Source: Nocardioides sp. Soil805
Lineage (GTDB): Bacteria > Actinomycetota > Actinomycetes > Propionibacteriales > Nocardioidaceae
NCBI RefSeq assembly: GCF_001429625.1
Contig: NZ_LMSU01000005.1
Location: 124,927-188,926, forward strand
Length of the DNA stretch: 64,000 nt
Direction of reading: 5' to 3'
Shown: positions 51,089 to 58,876 of the stretch, piece after piece
Layout: every line of letters begins with the position of its first letter
Position numbering within the stretch: the stretch's first letter is position 1
Position numbers and translations under genes: made by a program
Notes under the pieces: generated by a model
The model's database searches: none
Told to the model about the DNA's origin: nothing
Seen by the model: only the letters and a program-made list of their open reading frames with translations

Positions 51089-52057
51089 ATGAGGAAGTTC
51101 CAGACGCTGGTCGCTGCAGGAGCGGCCGTGGTGGCCGTGACGGCGCTGGCCGGGTGCAGCGGTTCCGAGGGTGACACCGCGGTGCGCATCATGGTCCCCA
51201 ACTCCCCCGGGGGCGGCTACGACACCACGGCCCGGGTGGCCGCCAAGATCGTCGAGGACGACAAGATCAACGACACCGTCGAGGTCTACAACCTCGAGGG
51301 CGCCGGCGGCACCACCGGGCTGGCCAAGCTGGTCGGCTCGAAGGGCAAGGACGGCGAGCTGATGCTCATGGGCCTTGGCGTGGTGGGCGCGGTCTACACC
51401 AACCAGTCCGACAGCACGCTGGCCGACACCACGCCCATCGCCCGGCTGATCAGCGAGCCGGACATCCTCGTGGTGCCGGCGGACTCGCCGTACAAGACCC
51501 TGGAGGACCTCGTCGCGGACTGGACCGAGTCCCCGGGTGACTTCCCGGTCGGCGGCGGCTCCTCGCCGGGCGGCCCCGACCACCTCGCGGCGCACCTGAC
51601 TGCGGAGGCCGTGGGCGTCACCCCCACCGACGTCAACTACGTCGTGTACGACGGCGGCGGCCCGCTCCTCGCCGCCCTGCTCAGCGGCGAGGTCGAGCTG
51701 GGGGTCTCCGGGCTCGGTGAGTACAAGGACCAGATCCAGGCCGGCCAGCTCCGGGTGCTCGGGGTCACCAGCGGCGAGCGCGTGGAGGGCTTCGACGCCC
51801 CCACGCTCACCGAGCAGGGCGTCGACCTGGAGTTCACCAACTGGCGCGGTCTCGTCGCCCCTCCCGGCATCGACGACGCGGAGCAGGACCGTCTGGTCTC
51901 CATGGTCGAGGAGCTGCACGACACCCCCGAGTGGGAGGACGCGATGGCGGAGAACGGCTGGACCGACGCGCTGCTGACCGGCGACGAGTTCGGCGACTAC
52001 ATGAGCGAGCAGGACGAGCAGGTCCAGGGCCTGCTCGACGAGCTGGGCCTGGTCTGA
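51089..52057 (+). CDS. tctC: Tripartite tricarboxylate transporter receptor, TctC
   Basis: This 322-residue lipoprotein receptor begins MRKFQTLVAAGAAVVAVTAL followed by the lipobox LAGC. The mature protein has the Bug/TctC signature: IMVPNSPGGGYDTTARVAAK, LEGAGGTTGLAKLVGSKGKD, and the C-terminal fragment RGLVAPPGIDDAEQDRLVSM. It captures a carboxylate outside the cell for the TctAB permease. The ATG follows GAGGAG by eight bases. It is first in the operon, divergent from the CitA/CitB-type pair. Citrate is the founding substrate; the sequence does not fix it here. Confidence 0.93.
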   Translation: MRKFQTLVAAGAAVVAVTALAGCSGSEGDTAVRIMVPNSPGGGYDTTARVAAKIVEDDKINDTVEVYNLEGAGGTTGLAKLVGSKGKDGELMLMGLGVVGAVYTNQSDSTLADTTPIARLISEPDILVVPADSPYKTLEDLVADWTESPGDFPVGGGSSPGGPDHLAAHLTAEAVGVTPTDVNYVVYDGGGPLLAALLSGEVELGVSGLGEYKDQIQAGQLRVLGVTSGERVEGFDAPTLTEQGVDLEFTNWRGLVAPPGIDDAEQDRLVSMVEELHDTPEWEDAMAENGWTDALLTGDEFGDYMSEQDEQVQGLLDELGLV

Positions 52058-52581
52058 TGGAGCAGCTCACGGCTGCCGGTCCCGACGCGTCGGGTCCTCA
52101 CGCCTCCCGGCGGGCCGGCCTCTCCGAGTTCGGAGTGGTCGGCCTGCTGGCCGGGCTCGGGGTCCTCGTCCTCGTCGAGACGCAGCAGATCACCGACGGG
52201 ATCGGCACGGTGCGCACGCTCAGCCCCCGCGTGGTGCCCTACTTCGTGGCGGGCTTCCTGCTGGTCGTCTCCGTCCTGCTCGCCCTCGACATCGTCCGCG
52301 GCGGTCGCGGGGAGCAGGAGTCCGGCGAGGACGTCGATCTCACCCACGGGACCGAGTGGCGCACGCTGCTCGGCCTGGCCGCCCTGGTCGCCGGCTCGGG
52401 ACAGCTCATCCCCCTGATCGGCTTCCCGGCCGCCGGCGCCCTGCTGTTCTTCGGCACCACCCGGCTGCTCGGCTCCCACCGCATCGTGCTCGACCTCGTG
52501 GTGAGCATCGTCGTCCCCCTCGTCGCGTTCCTGGTGTTCACCGAGGGACTCGGCATCTACCTCCCCCTGGCAGGTGCCTGA
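52057..52581 (+). CDS. tctB: Tripartite tricarboxylate transporter small membrane subunit, TctB
   Basis: This 174-residue membrane protein has four predicted helices (GVVGLLAGLGVLVLVETQQI, VVPYFVAGFLLVVSVLLALD, LIPLIGFPAAGALLFFGTTR, VLDLVVSIVVPLVAFLVFTE), the standard TctB/DUF1468 topology. It pairs with TctA to form the sodium- or proton-coupled permease. Its ATG overlaps the tctC stop and its stop overlaps the tctA start (TGATG at both joints). Confidence 0.92.
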   Translation: MEQLTAAGPDASGPHASRRAGLSEFGVVGLLAGLGVLVLVETQQITDGIGTVRTLSPRVVPYFVAGFLLVVSVLLALDIVRGGRGEQESGEDVDLTHGTEWRTLLGLAALVAGSGQLIPLIGFPAAGALLFFGTTRLLGSHRIVLDLVVSIVVPLVAFLVFTEGLGIYLPLAGA

Positions 52582-54113
52582 TGGATGCCCTCCCCGCGCT
52601 GCTCGACGGCTTCGCCGCGGCCGCCCAGCCCGAGAACCTCCTCTGGGCCCTCGTCGGCGTCATGCTCGGCACCTTCGTCGGGGTCCTCCCCGGCATCGGG
52701 CCGGCGATGACGCTGGCCCTGCTGCTGCCGCTGACCTACTCCCTGGACCCGGCTCCCGCCCTGATCCTCTTCGCCGGCATCTACTACGGCGGCATGTACG
52801 GCGGGTCGACGACGTCGATCCTGCTCAACGCCCCCGGCGAGAGCTCGTCGGTGATGACCGCGATCGAGGGCAACAAGATGGCCCGGGCGGGCCGGGGGGC
52901 CCAGGCGCTCGCGACGGCGGCCATCGGCTCGTTCGTGGCCGGCACCATCGCCACCGTCCTGCTCATCTTCACCGCGCCGGCGATGGCGAGCTTCGCGGTG
53001 AGCCTCAAGGCCCAGGACTACTTCGCGATCACGCTGCTGTCCTTCGTGGCCGTCTCCACGGTGCTGGGCTCATCCCCGGTCCGCGGCCTCGCCGCCCTGG
53101 CCCTGGGCCTGACCCTGGGCCTCATCGGGATCGACGCGCTCACCGGCCAGCAGCGACTGACGTTCGGCGTCGACTCGCTGTCGACCGGCATCGACACCGT
53201 CGTCGTCGCGGTGGCGCTGTTCGCGGTCGGCGAGGCGCTGTGGATCGCCGCGCACCTGCGTCAGGCCCCGGCCGAGGTGATGTCCAGCAGCACGCCGTGG
53301 ATGAACCGGTCGGACTGGCGCCGGTCGTGGCCCGCGTGGCTGCGAGGCACGGCCCTCGGCTTCCCGTTCGGCGCCCTGCCGGCGGGTGGCGCGGAGATGC
53401 CGACCTTCCTCTCCTACTCGCTGGAGAAGAAGCTGACCCGCCACCCCGAGGAGTTCGGCCACGGGGCCATCGAGGGCGTGGCCGGTCCCGAGGCGGCCAA
53501 CAACGCCTCGGCCGCGGGCACGCTGGTGACCCTGCTGGCGCTGGGCATCCCCACCACCGCCACCGCGGCGGTGATGCTGTCGGCGTTCCAGCGCTACGAC
53601 CTCCAGCCCGGACCGCAGCTGTTCGAGAACACCCCGGACGTGGTGTGGGCGCTGCTGGCCAGCCTGCTGATCGGCAACGTGATGCTGCTGGTGCTCAACC
53701 TGCCGCTCGCCCCGCTCTGGGCCCGGCTGCTCAAGCTCCCGCGTCCCTACCTCTACAGCGGGATCCTGTTCTTCTCGATCCTCGGCAGCTTCAGCGTCAA
53801 CCAGAACCCCACGGACATCCTGGTGCTGGTCGTGCTGGGCCTGCTGGGCTTCCTGATGCGGCGCTACGGCCTCCCCGTGGTGCCGACGGTGATCGGCGTG
53901 ATCCTCGGCCCCACGTCCGAGGGCAAGCTCCGACAGGCCCTCCAGGTCAGCAACGGCGACTGGTCCACCCTCTGGGCCACCGGTTTCGCGATCACCGTGT
54001 ACGTCGTGATCGTCGCGCTGCTGACCCTGGCCGTCGTACGGGCGGTCGCTGCGAAGCGGACCTCCCTGGTCGACTCCGCCGAGGCACCCGAACGCGAGCA
54101 CGCAGGCGTCTGA
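52581..54113 (+). CDS. tctA: Tripartite tricarboxylate transporter large permease, TctA
   Basis: This 510-residue protein is the translocation subunit, with about 12 helices and two family repeats: GTFVGVLPGIGPAMTLALLL near the N-terminus and GFPFGALPAGGAEMPTFLSY in the second half. The signature YYGGMYGGSTTSILLNAPGE is intact. It forms with TctB the permease served by TctC. A perfect 14-base-pair hairpin follows the stop. Together the three genes are a complete TTT system under apparent two-component control. Confidence 0.95.
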   Translation: MDALPALLDGFAAAAQPENLLWALVGVMLGTFVGVLPGIGPAMTLALLLPLTYSLDPAPALILFAGIYYGGMYGGSTTSILLNAPGESSSVMTAIEGNKMARAGRGAQALATAAIGSFVAGTIATVLLIFTAPAMASFAVSLKAQDYFAITLLSFVAVSTVLGSSPVRGLAALALGLTLGLIGIDALTGQQRLTFGVDSLSTGIDTVVVAVALFAVGEALWIAAHLRQAPAEVMSSSTPWMNRSDWRRSWPAWLRGTALGFPFGALPAGGAEMPTFLSYSLEKKLTRHPEEFGHGAIEGVAGPEAANNASAAGTLVTLLALGIPTTATAAVMLSAFQRYDLQPGPQLFENTPDVVWALLASLLIGNVMLLVLNLPLAPLWARLLKLPRPYLYSGILFFSILGSFSVNQNPTDILVLVVLGLLGFLMRRYGLPVVPTVIGVILGPTSEGKLRQALQVSNGDWSTLWATGFAITVYVVIVALLTLAVVRAVAAKRTSLVDSAEAPEREHAGV

Positions 54114-54120
54114 CCCGACC

Positions 54121-54152
54121 GGGTCGCCCCGGCCGTCCGGCCGGGGCGACCC
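54121..54152. terminator. Perfect 14-bp hairpin terminator
   Basis: GGGTCGCCCCGGCC (54121-54134), loop GTCC, and GGCCGGGGCGACCC (54139-54152) lie between the tctA stop and the stop of the convergent small gene. They probably terminate both. Confidence 0.85.
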
Positions 54153-54159
54153 CGCGCGC

Positions 54160-54381
54160 TCAGGCGGCGAGCTGCTTGCCGACCTTCTTCTTGACCTTGA
54201 CGAGCTTGCGCTTCTTGACGGTGTATCCCTCGGGCAGGGTGCCCTCCTTGAGCATCCGCAGGGGGCAGCGGTTGCACTTCGTCCGCGAGACGCAGCACTC
54301 CTTCTTGGGCAGGCGGGCGACCTTGCCGGCCTTGCCCGCCTTCTTGCCCGCCTTCTTGCCTGCCTTCGTGGACGTGCCCAT
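54160..54381 (-). CDS. Small Lys-rich protein with CC-x5-C-x2-C cluster, iron-box promoter
   Basis: This 73-residue protein has a very basic N-terminus (TKAGKKAGKKAGKAGKVA), a four-Cys motif KKECCVSRTKCNRCPLRM (CC-x5-C-x2-C) and a Lys-rich tail (GYTVKKRKLVKVKKKVGK). Short Lys/Cys-rich relatives with an RCKRCP-like core occur in other actinobacteria without known function. The Cys set could bind Zn or an Fe-S cluster, and the basic ends suggest nucleic-acid contact (inference). The start at 54381 is preceded by TAGAGT six bases upstream and, just beyond, by a DtxR/IdeR-like box, so it is probably induced under iron limitation. Confidence 0.8.
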   Translation of the reverse strand: MGTSTKAGKKAGKKAGKAGKVARLPKKECCVSRTKCNRCPLRMLKEGTLPEGYTVKKRKLVKVKKKVGKQLAA

Positions 54382-54401
54382 GTCGGCACTCTACACGCGT
54401 G

Positions 54402-54420
54402 TTAGGCAAGGCTTACCTGC
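54402..54420 (-). promoter_or_regulatory. DtxR/IdeR-type iron box
   Basis: TTAGGCAAGGCTTACCTGC matches the DtxR/IdeR consensus TTAGGTTAGGCTAACCTAA at 14 of 19 positions, including both conserved TTAGG and ACCT cores. It covers the expected -35 region of the small Lys-rich gene (-10-like TAGAGT at 54388-54393 on the minus strand), a classic repression position. Confidence 0.75.
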
Positions 54421-54476
54421 CTGTTGCGGACGTCTCAGTGTCGACGTCTCGTTGTCGACCTCTCACGCGTGGCGCG

Positions 54477-55067
54477 TCAGTCGAGTGCGCGCCAGCCCGC
54501 GTCGTCTCCCTCGAGCGCGACGTGGCCACCACCCGGCAGGTGCAGGTCGTACGCCGTCGCACGGGGCCGTCGGAGCAGCTCCGGCACGGCGACCATGATC
54601 GCGCCGCCGTGGCTCACCACCAGCACTCCCTCGCCACGGTGGGCGTCGCGGACCTCGTCCAGCACGGCGGACATCCGGGCCGCGATCGCGGCGACGTCCT
54701 CGCCACCGGGGATCGTGGCCGAGTCGTCGCCCGCCGCCCACGCACCGAACACCGGGCCCAGCGCCTCGGACTCGCTCGCGTCGGTGCCGGCGAGCGCGCC
54801 CACGCCGTACTCCCGCAGGTCCTCGCGCACGACCACGTCGACGCCCAGCACGCAGGCGGCGATCTCCGCGGTCTGCACGGCCCGCGACAGCGGGCTGCAC
54901 CAGACCCGGGCGATGCGCTCGGACAGGAGGCGCTCCCCCAGGGCACGGGCCTGGGCCCGCCCGGTCGCGCTGAGGCACCCGCCCTGGTCGGTGACCAGGT
55001 CGGTCTCGTAGTCGGCCTCGCCGTGGCGGGCCAGGAAGACGCGCGTGGCGCACTGGAGGTCGCTCAT
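54477..55067 (-). CDS. Histidine phosphatase family protein
   Basis: This 196-residue phosphatase or mutase of the phosphoglycerate-mutase-like superfamily has the phospho-His motif LARHGEADYETD, the second Arg in SPLSRAVQTAEIAA, and C-terminal His in VVSHGGAIMVA. All catalytic residues are present. It resembles broad-specificity phosphatases of the CobC/PhoE group. The substrate is unknown, though a cobalamin-pathway phosphatase role cannot be excluded given the B12 enzymes nearby. TAGCGT lies six bases before the ATG. Confidence 0.9.
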   Translation of the reverse strand: MSDLQCATRVFLARHGEADYETDLVTDQGGCLSATGRAQARALGERLLSERIARVWCSPLSRAVQTAEIAACVLGVDVVVREDLREYGVGALAGTDASESEALGPVFGAWAAGDDSATIPGGEDVAAIAARMSAVLDEVRDAHRGEGVLVVSHGGAIMVAVPELLRRPRATAYDLHLPGGGHVALEGDDAGWRALD

Positions 55068-55111
55068 GGCGCCACGCTAGCTGCGCCCGGCCCCGGCGTA
55101 GGTTGGTCGAC

Positions 55112-55609
55112 ATGCGCAGAGTGACCCCCGAGGTCCCCGGTCCCGGCCAGGAGTCCGTGTGGGACTACCCCCGGCCCCCGCGGGTCGAGGACAGCCCCGA
55201 GACCGTCGAGATCCGCCTCGGCGGCGAGGTCGTGGCCCGTACGACGTCGTCGCTGCGGGTCCTGGAGACGAGCCACCCGCCGGCCTACTACCTGCCGCGG
55301 GACGCCTTCGCCCCCGGCGTGCTGCGCCCGGTCGAGGGCACCACGTTCTGCGAGTGGAAGGGCGTCGCGACGTACTTCGACCTCGTCACCCCGGCCGCCA
55401 CGGCCCGCCGTGCCGCCTGGACGTACGCCGACCCGACCCGCGGCTTCGAGGCCATCCGCGACCACCTGTCCGTCATGCCCGGCCAGGTGGAGGCGTGCCT
55501 GGTCGACGGCGAGGTCGTGCGCGCCCAGGAGGGCGGCTTCTACGGCGGCTGGATCACCGACCGCGTGGTCGGGCCGTTCAAGGGCGGACCCGGCAGCCAC
55601 GGCTGGTGA
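55112..55609 (+). CDS. DUF427-family protein
   Basis: This 165-residue protein of the DUF427 family has a beta-tent fold. Characteristic stretches are VWDYPRPPRVEDSPETVEIR, ETSHPPAYYLPRDAF, FCEWKGVATYFDL and AAWTYADPTRGFEAIRDHLS. The function is unknown. ATG 55112 was chosen because TAGGTT lies seven bases upstream (leaderless type); a TTG nine bases earlier falls inside that box. It is convergent with the ethylmalonyl-CoA mutase gene. Confidence 0.85.
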   Translation: MRRVTPEVPGPGQESVWDYPRPPRVEDSPETVEIRLGGEVVARTTSSLRVLETSHPPAYYLPRDAFAPGVLRPVEGTTFCEWKGVATYFDLVTPAATARRAAWTYADPTRGFEAIRDHLSVMPGQVEACLVDGEVVRAQEGGFYGGWITDRVVGPFKGGPGSHGW

Positions 55610-55618
55610 CGCCCGGCG

Positions 55619-57682
55619 TCAGTCCAGGTCGTGCGCGCGCCGGATGACGTCCACGATTCCGCCCATGATCTCGGTGAGCCCGAAGTCCTTGGGCGTGTAG
55701 ACGGCCGCGACGCCCAGCTCGACGAGCCGCCGGCCGTCGGACTCGGGGATGATCCCGCCGACGATCACCGGCACGTCCTCCAGGCCCGCCTCCCGCAGCC
55801 CCTCGAGCACGTCGGGCACCAGCTCCATGTGCGAGCCGGACAGGATCGAGAGGCCGACGCAGTGCACGTCCTCGGCGACCGCCGCGGCGACGATCTGCTC
55901 GGGGGTCAGCCGGATCCCCTGGTAGATCACCTCGAAGCCGGCGTCGCGGGCCCGGACGGCTACCTGCTCGGCGCCGTTGGAGTGCCCGTCGAGGCCGGGC
56001 TTGCCGACCAGCAGCCGCAGGCGGCCGCCGAGCTCCTCGCCCGTCGTACGCACCTTCTCGCGGACCGCGGCCAGCTCGGCGCCCGCCTCGGCCACGCCGA
56101 CGGCTCCGCTCACCCCGGTCGGGGCGCGGAACTCGCCGAAGACCTCGCGCAGGGTCCCGGCCCACTCCCCCGTGGTCGCACCCGCCCGGGCGGCGGCGAG
56201 GGTGGCGGGCATCAGGTTGGTGGTGGTCTTGGCATCGGCGGCCAGGGTCGCGAGCGCCTCGGTGACCGCGGCCTCGTCGCGCTGCTCCTTCCACGCGGTC
56301 ACGGAGTCCAGGGCGGACTGCTCGGCAGCCGGGTCGGCGGCCATGATCGCCTCGTCGAGGTTGGCGGTCAGCGGCGACGGCTCGGTGGTGTCGAAGCGGT
56401 TGACCCCGACGATGACCTCCTCGCCGTTCTCGATCCGGGCGCGACGGGCGGCGTGGGCGCTGACGAGGGCCTGCTTCATGTAGCCCGACTCGACCGCGGC
56501 GATCGCGCCGCCGAGCGCCTGGACCCGGTCGATCTCCGCCTTGGCGCTCTCCACGAGCTCGGCGACCTTCTTCGCGATGACGTGCGAGCCGTCGAAGATG
56601 TCGTCGTACTCCAGCAGGTCGGACTCGAAGGCGAGCACCTGCTGGAGGCGCAGCGACCACTGCTGGTCCCAGGGACGCGGGAGGCCGAGGGCCTCGTTCC
56701 ACGCCGGGAGCTGTACGGCGCGCGCCCGGGCGTTCTTGGACAGCGTCACGCCGAGCATCTCCAGCACGATGCGCTGCACGTTGTTCTCCGGCTGGGCCTC
56801 GGTGAGGCCGAGGGAGTTGACCTGCACGCCGTAGCGGAAGCGGCGCATCTTCTCGTCCTGCACCCCGTAGCGCTCCCGGGTGATCTCGTCCCACAGCTGC
56901 ACGAACGCCCGCATCTTGCAGGTCTCCTCGACGAAGCGGACACCCGCGTTGACGAAGAACGAGATGCGGCCGACGACCTTCTCGAAGTCCTTCTCGTCGA
57001 CCTGGCCCGAGGCCTTGACCTGGTCGAGGACGGCGATCGCGGTGCACAGCGCGTAGGCCAGCTCCTGCGTCGGCGTCGCCCCGGCCTCCTGCAGGTGGTA
57101 GCTGCAGATGTTGATCGGGTTCCACTTCGGGATCTCGTGGACCGTGTAGGCGATCATGTCGCTGATCAGACGCAGGGAGTGCTCGGGCGGGAACACGTAG
57201 GTCCCGCGGGAGAGGTACTCCTTGATGATGTCGTTCTGGGTCGTGCCGGCGAGCTGGTGGGCGACCGCGCTGCGCTCCTCGGCGCTCGAGGCGGCGCTCA
57301 GGCCGCTCTGCTCCTCCGCGGCCACCTGGTACATCGCGAGCAGCCACATGGCGGTCGCGTTGATCGTCATCGAGGTGTTCATCCCCGTCAGCGGGATGTC
57401 CTCGAAGAGCCGGCGCATCTCGCCGAGGTGCGGGACCGGCACGCCGACCTTGCCGACCTCGCCGCGGCTCAGTGGCGAGTCCGGGTCGTAACCGGTCTGC
57501 GTCGGCAGGTCGAAGGCCACCGAGAGACCGGTCTGTCCCTTGGCGAGGTTGGTCCGGTAGAGCGCGTTGGAGGCCGCGGCGGTCGAGTGCCCGGCGTACG
57601 TGCGCATCACCCACGGGCGGTCCTTGGCGGGACGCGCCGCCTCGGGGGCAGCCGACGGGACCTGGACCTCGGAGTCAGTCAT
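55619..57682 (-). CDS. ecm: Ethylmalonyl-CoA mutase (B12-dependent)
   Basis: This 687-residue mutase converts (2R)-ethylmalonyl-CoA to methylsuccinyl-CoA. The N-terminal barrel has RTYAGHSTAAASNALYRTNL, SVAFDLPTQTGYDPDSPLSR and YGVQVNSLGLTEAQPENNVQ, wording typical of the Ecm/MeaA branch rather than of methylmalonyl-CoA mutase. The C-terminal cobalamin domain (about 545-687) carries the His ligand in KPGLDGHSNGAEQVA. Both domains are on one chain, unlike the ICM-like protein at 18426-20138. TACATT lies six bases before the ATG, and a GGTTACCGG/CCGGTGA dyad covers the -35 region. Its AdoCbl supply would come from the adenosyltransferase gene 500 bases away. Confidence 0.93.
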   Translation of the reverse strand: MTDSEVQVPSAAPEAARPAKDRPWVMRTYAGHSTAAASNALYRTNLAKGQTGLSVAFDLPTQTGYDPDSPLSRGEVGKVGVPVPHLGEMRRLFEDIPLTGMNTSMTINATAMWLLAMYQVAAEEQSGLSAASSAEERSAVAHQLAGTTQNDIIKEYLSRGTYVFPPEHSLRLISDMIAYTVHEIPKWNPINICSYHLQEAGATPTQELAYALCTAIAVLDQVKASGQVDEKDFEKVVGRISFFVNAGVRFVEETCKMRAFVQLWDEITRERYGVQDEKMRRFRYGVQVNSLGLTEAQPENNVQRIVLEMLGVTLSKNARARAVQLPAWNEALGLPRPWDQQWSLRLQQVLAFESDLLEYDDIFDGSHVIAKKVAELVESAKAEIDRVQALGGAIAAVESGYMKQALVSAHAARRARIENGEEVIVGVNRFDTTEPSPLTANLDEAIMAADPAAEQSALDSVTAWKEQRDEAAVTEALATLAADAKTTTNLMPATLAAARAGATTGEWAGTLREVFGEFRAPTGVSGAVGVAEAGAELAAVREKVRTTGEELGGRLRLLVGKPGLDGHSNGAEQVAVRARDAGFEVIYQGIRLTPEQIVAAAVAEDVHCVGLSILSGSHMELVPDVLEGLREAGLEDVPVIVGGIIPESDGRRLVELGVAAVYTPKDFGLTEIMGGIVDVIRRAHDLD

Positions 57683-57701
57683 GGGGTCAATGTAGGCCCG
57701 T

Positions 57702-57721
57702 GGTTACCGGTGAGTCACCGG
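57702..57721. promoter_or_regulatory. GGTTACCGG and CCGGTGA-G-TCACCGG dyad upstream of ecm
   Basis: GGTTACCGG (57702-57710) overlaps the perfect 15-base dyad CCGGTGA-G-TCACCGG (57707-57721). The pair covers the -35 region of ecm. The same GGTTACCG word is upstream of ccr and the 3-hydroxyacyl-CoA dehydrogenase gene. Confidence 0.55.
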
Positions 57722-57739
57722 CTGGAAATGTGAGCAACC

Positions 57740-57756
57740 CCACCCACGCCGGGTGG
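57740..57756 (-). terminator. Small hairpin after the STAS gene
   Basis: CCACCC-acgcc-GGGTGG directly follows the STAS gene stop. It may terminate that gene before the ecm promoter. Confidence 0.45.
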
Positions 57757-57757
57757 A

Positions 57758-58066
57758 TCAGGCCGAGGCGATGGACCGCTCGACCTCGATGGCCCGGGCC
57801 AGCCGGGTCAGGTGCATCATCCGCCGCACGGCCGGACCACAGTTGCGCACGGTGAGGTGGTGGCCGTTGAGCCAGGCCTGCCGGGTCGCGACAGCCAGCA
57901 CCCGCAGCGCGGTCACGTCGACGTTGTCGACGTCACCCAGGTCGACGACGATGTCCTCGTCGAGGCACTCGAGGTGGTCGTAGATCGCAGCCCGGACCTC
58001 CCACGTGCTGCGCACGTCGAAGTCACCGTGCAACATCAGGACCGGTCCGTCCATGGTGATGTCCAT
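57758..58066 (-). CDS. STAS-domain protein (anti-sigma-factor antagonist type)
   Basis: This is a 102-residue single STAS domain: VLMLHGDFDVRSTWEVRAAI, then DIVVDLGDVDNVDVTALRVL and HLTVRNCGPAVRRMMHLTRL. In SpoIIAA-type antagonists the site following the fourth strand reads D-S-S-G; here it is D-V-T-A, so the usual Ser phospho-acceptor is absent and only Thr remains. It may be an unregulated or differently regulated partner of an anti-sigma kinase, none of which is nearby. The start at 58066 follows AGGGGAAG; a GTG at 58123 is an alternative. Confidence 0.82.
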   Translation of the reverse strand: MDITMDGPVLMLHGDFDVRSTWEVRAAIYDHLECLDEDIVVDLGDVDNVDVTALRVLAVATRQAWLNGHHLTVRNCGPAVRRMMHLTRLARAIEVERSIASA

Positions 58067-58215
58067 CGGTGCTTCCCCTCTGTCGGCGCCCCCGGCACTC
58101 CCAGACTGTGACGTGGCACTCACTATGACGCAGTTGTACCCGACTTGGTTGCACCGACACCTCCCCTTTTCGGGTGGCGGGCCTCGACGCGGGTCGCATC
58201 GATAGGGTCGGGTGC

Positions 58216-58788
58216 ATGGTCAACCTCACCCGCATCTACACCCGCACCGGCGACGCTGGCACCACCCGGCTCGGCGACATGAGCGAGACCTCCAAGACCG
58301 ACTCGCGGCTGCACGCGTACGCCGACGTCGACGAGGCTGGCGCCCACCTCGGGCTCGCGCTGGCCCTGGGCGACCTGGACGACGACGTGGTCGCGGTGCT
58401 CACCCACGTGCAGAACGACCTCTTCGACGTGGGCGCCGACCTGTGCACGCCGGTCGTGGCGGAGCCGGAGTTCCCGCCGCTGCGCATCGAGCAGGACTAC
58501 GTCGACCGGCTCGAGGGCTGGTGCGACCACTACAACGAGCAGCTACCCAACCTGCGCTCGTTCATCCTCAACGGCGGCACGCCGGGCGCGGCGCACCTGC
58601 ACGTCGCGCGCACCGTCGTACGACGCGCGGAGCGGTCCGCCTGGGCGGCCTGGGCCGAGCACGCCGAGTCGATGAACCAGCTCTCCATCACCTACCTCAA
58701 CCGGCTCTCCGACCTGCTGTTCATCCTGGCCCGGCACGCCAACCGCGAGCAGGGCGACGTGCTGTGGGTGCCCGGCGGCGAGCGCTAG
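58216..58788 (+). CDS. PduO-type ATP:cob(I)alamin adenosyltransferase
   Basis: This 190-residue enzyme makes adenosylcobalamin from cob(I)alamin and ATP. The N-terminal ATP motif is NLTRIYTRTGDAGTTRLGDM, the Arg/Asp-rich trimer interface includes DSRLHAYADVDEAGAHLG, and the signature near the end is RTVVRRAERSAWAAW followed by LNRLSDLLFILARHANRE. The start at 58216 has TAGGGT seven bases upstream. Placement beside ecm, with meaB and an ICM-like subunit elsewhere in the window, fits a dedicated cofactor supply for the B12 mutases. Confidence 0.95.
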   Translation: MVNLTRIYTRTGDAGTTRLGDMSETSKTDSRLHAYADVDEAGAHLGLALALGDLDDDVVAVLTHVQNDLFDVGADLCTPVVAEPEFPPLRIEQDYVDRLEGWCDHYNEQLPNLRSFILNGGTPGAAHLHVARTVVRRAERSAWAAWAEHAESMNQLSITYLNRLSDLLFILARHANREQGDVLWVPGGER

Positions 58789-58876
58789 CGAGACGCGCGA
58801 CAGATACCGCGGCGAGCGCTGACCCTGTGGACGGCGCCTGCGGGATGTCGGCGCTCGGTGCCACGATGGGTCGGCC

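Noticed and set aside
54477..55067. Histidine phosphatase as CobC of a cobalamin pathway
   Set aside because: Catalytic motifs fit many broad phosphatases, and no other cobalamin-synthesis gene is adjacent; kept as a generic family member.
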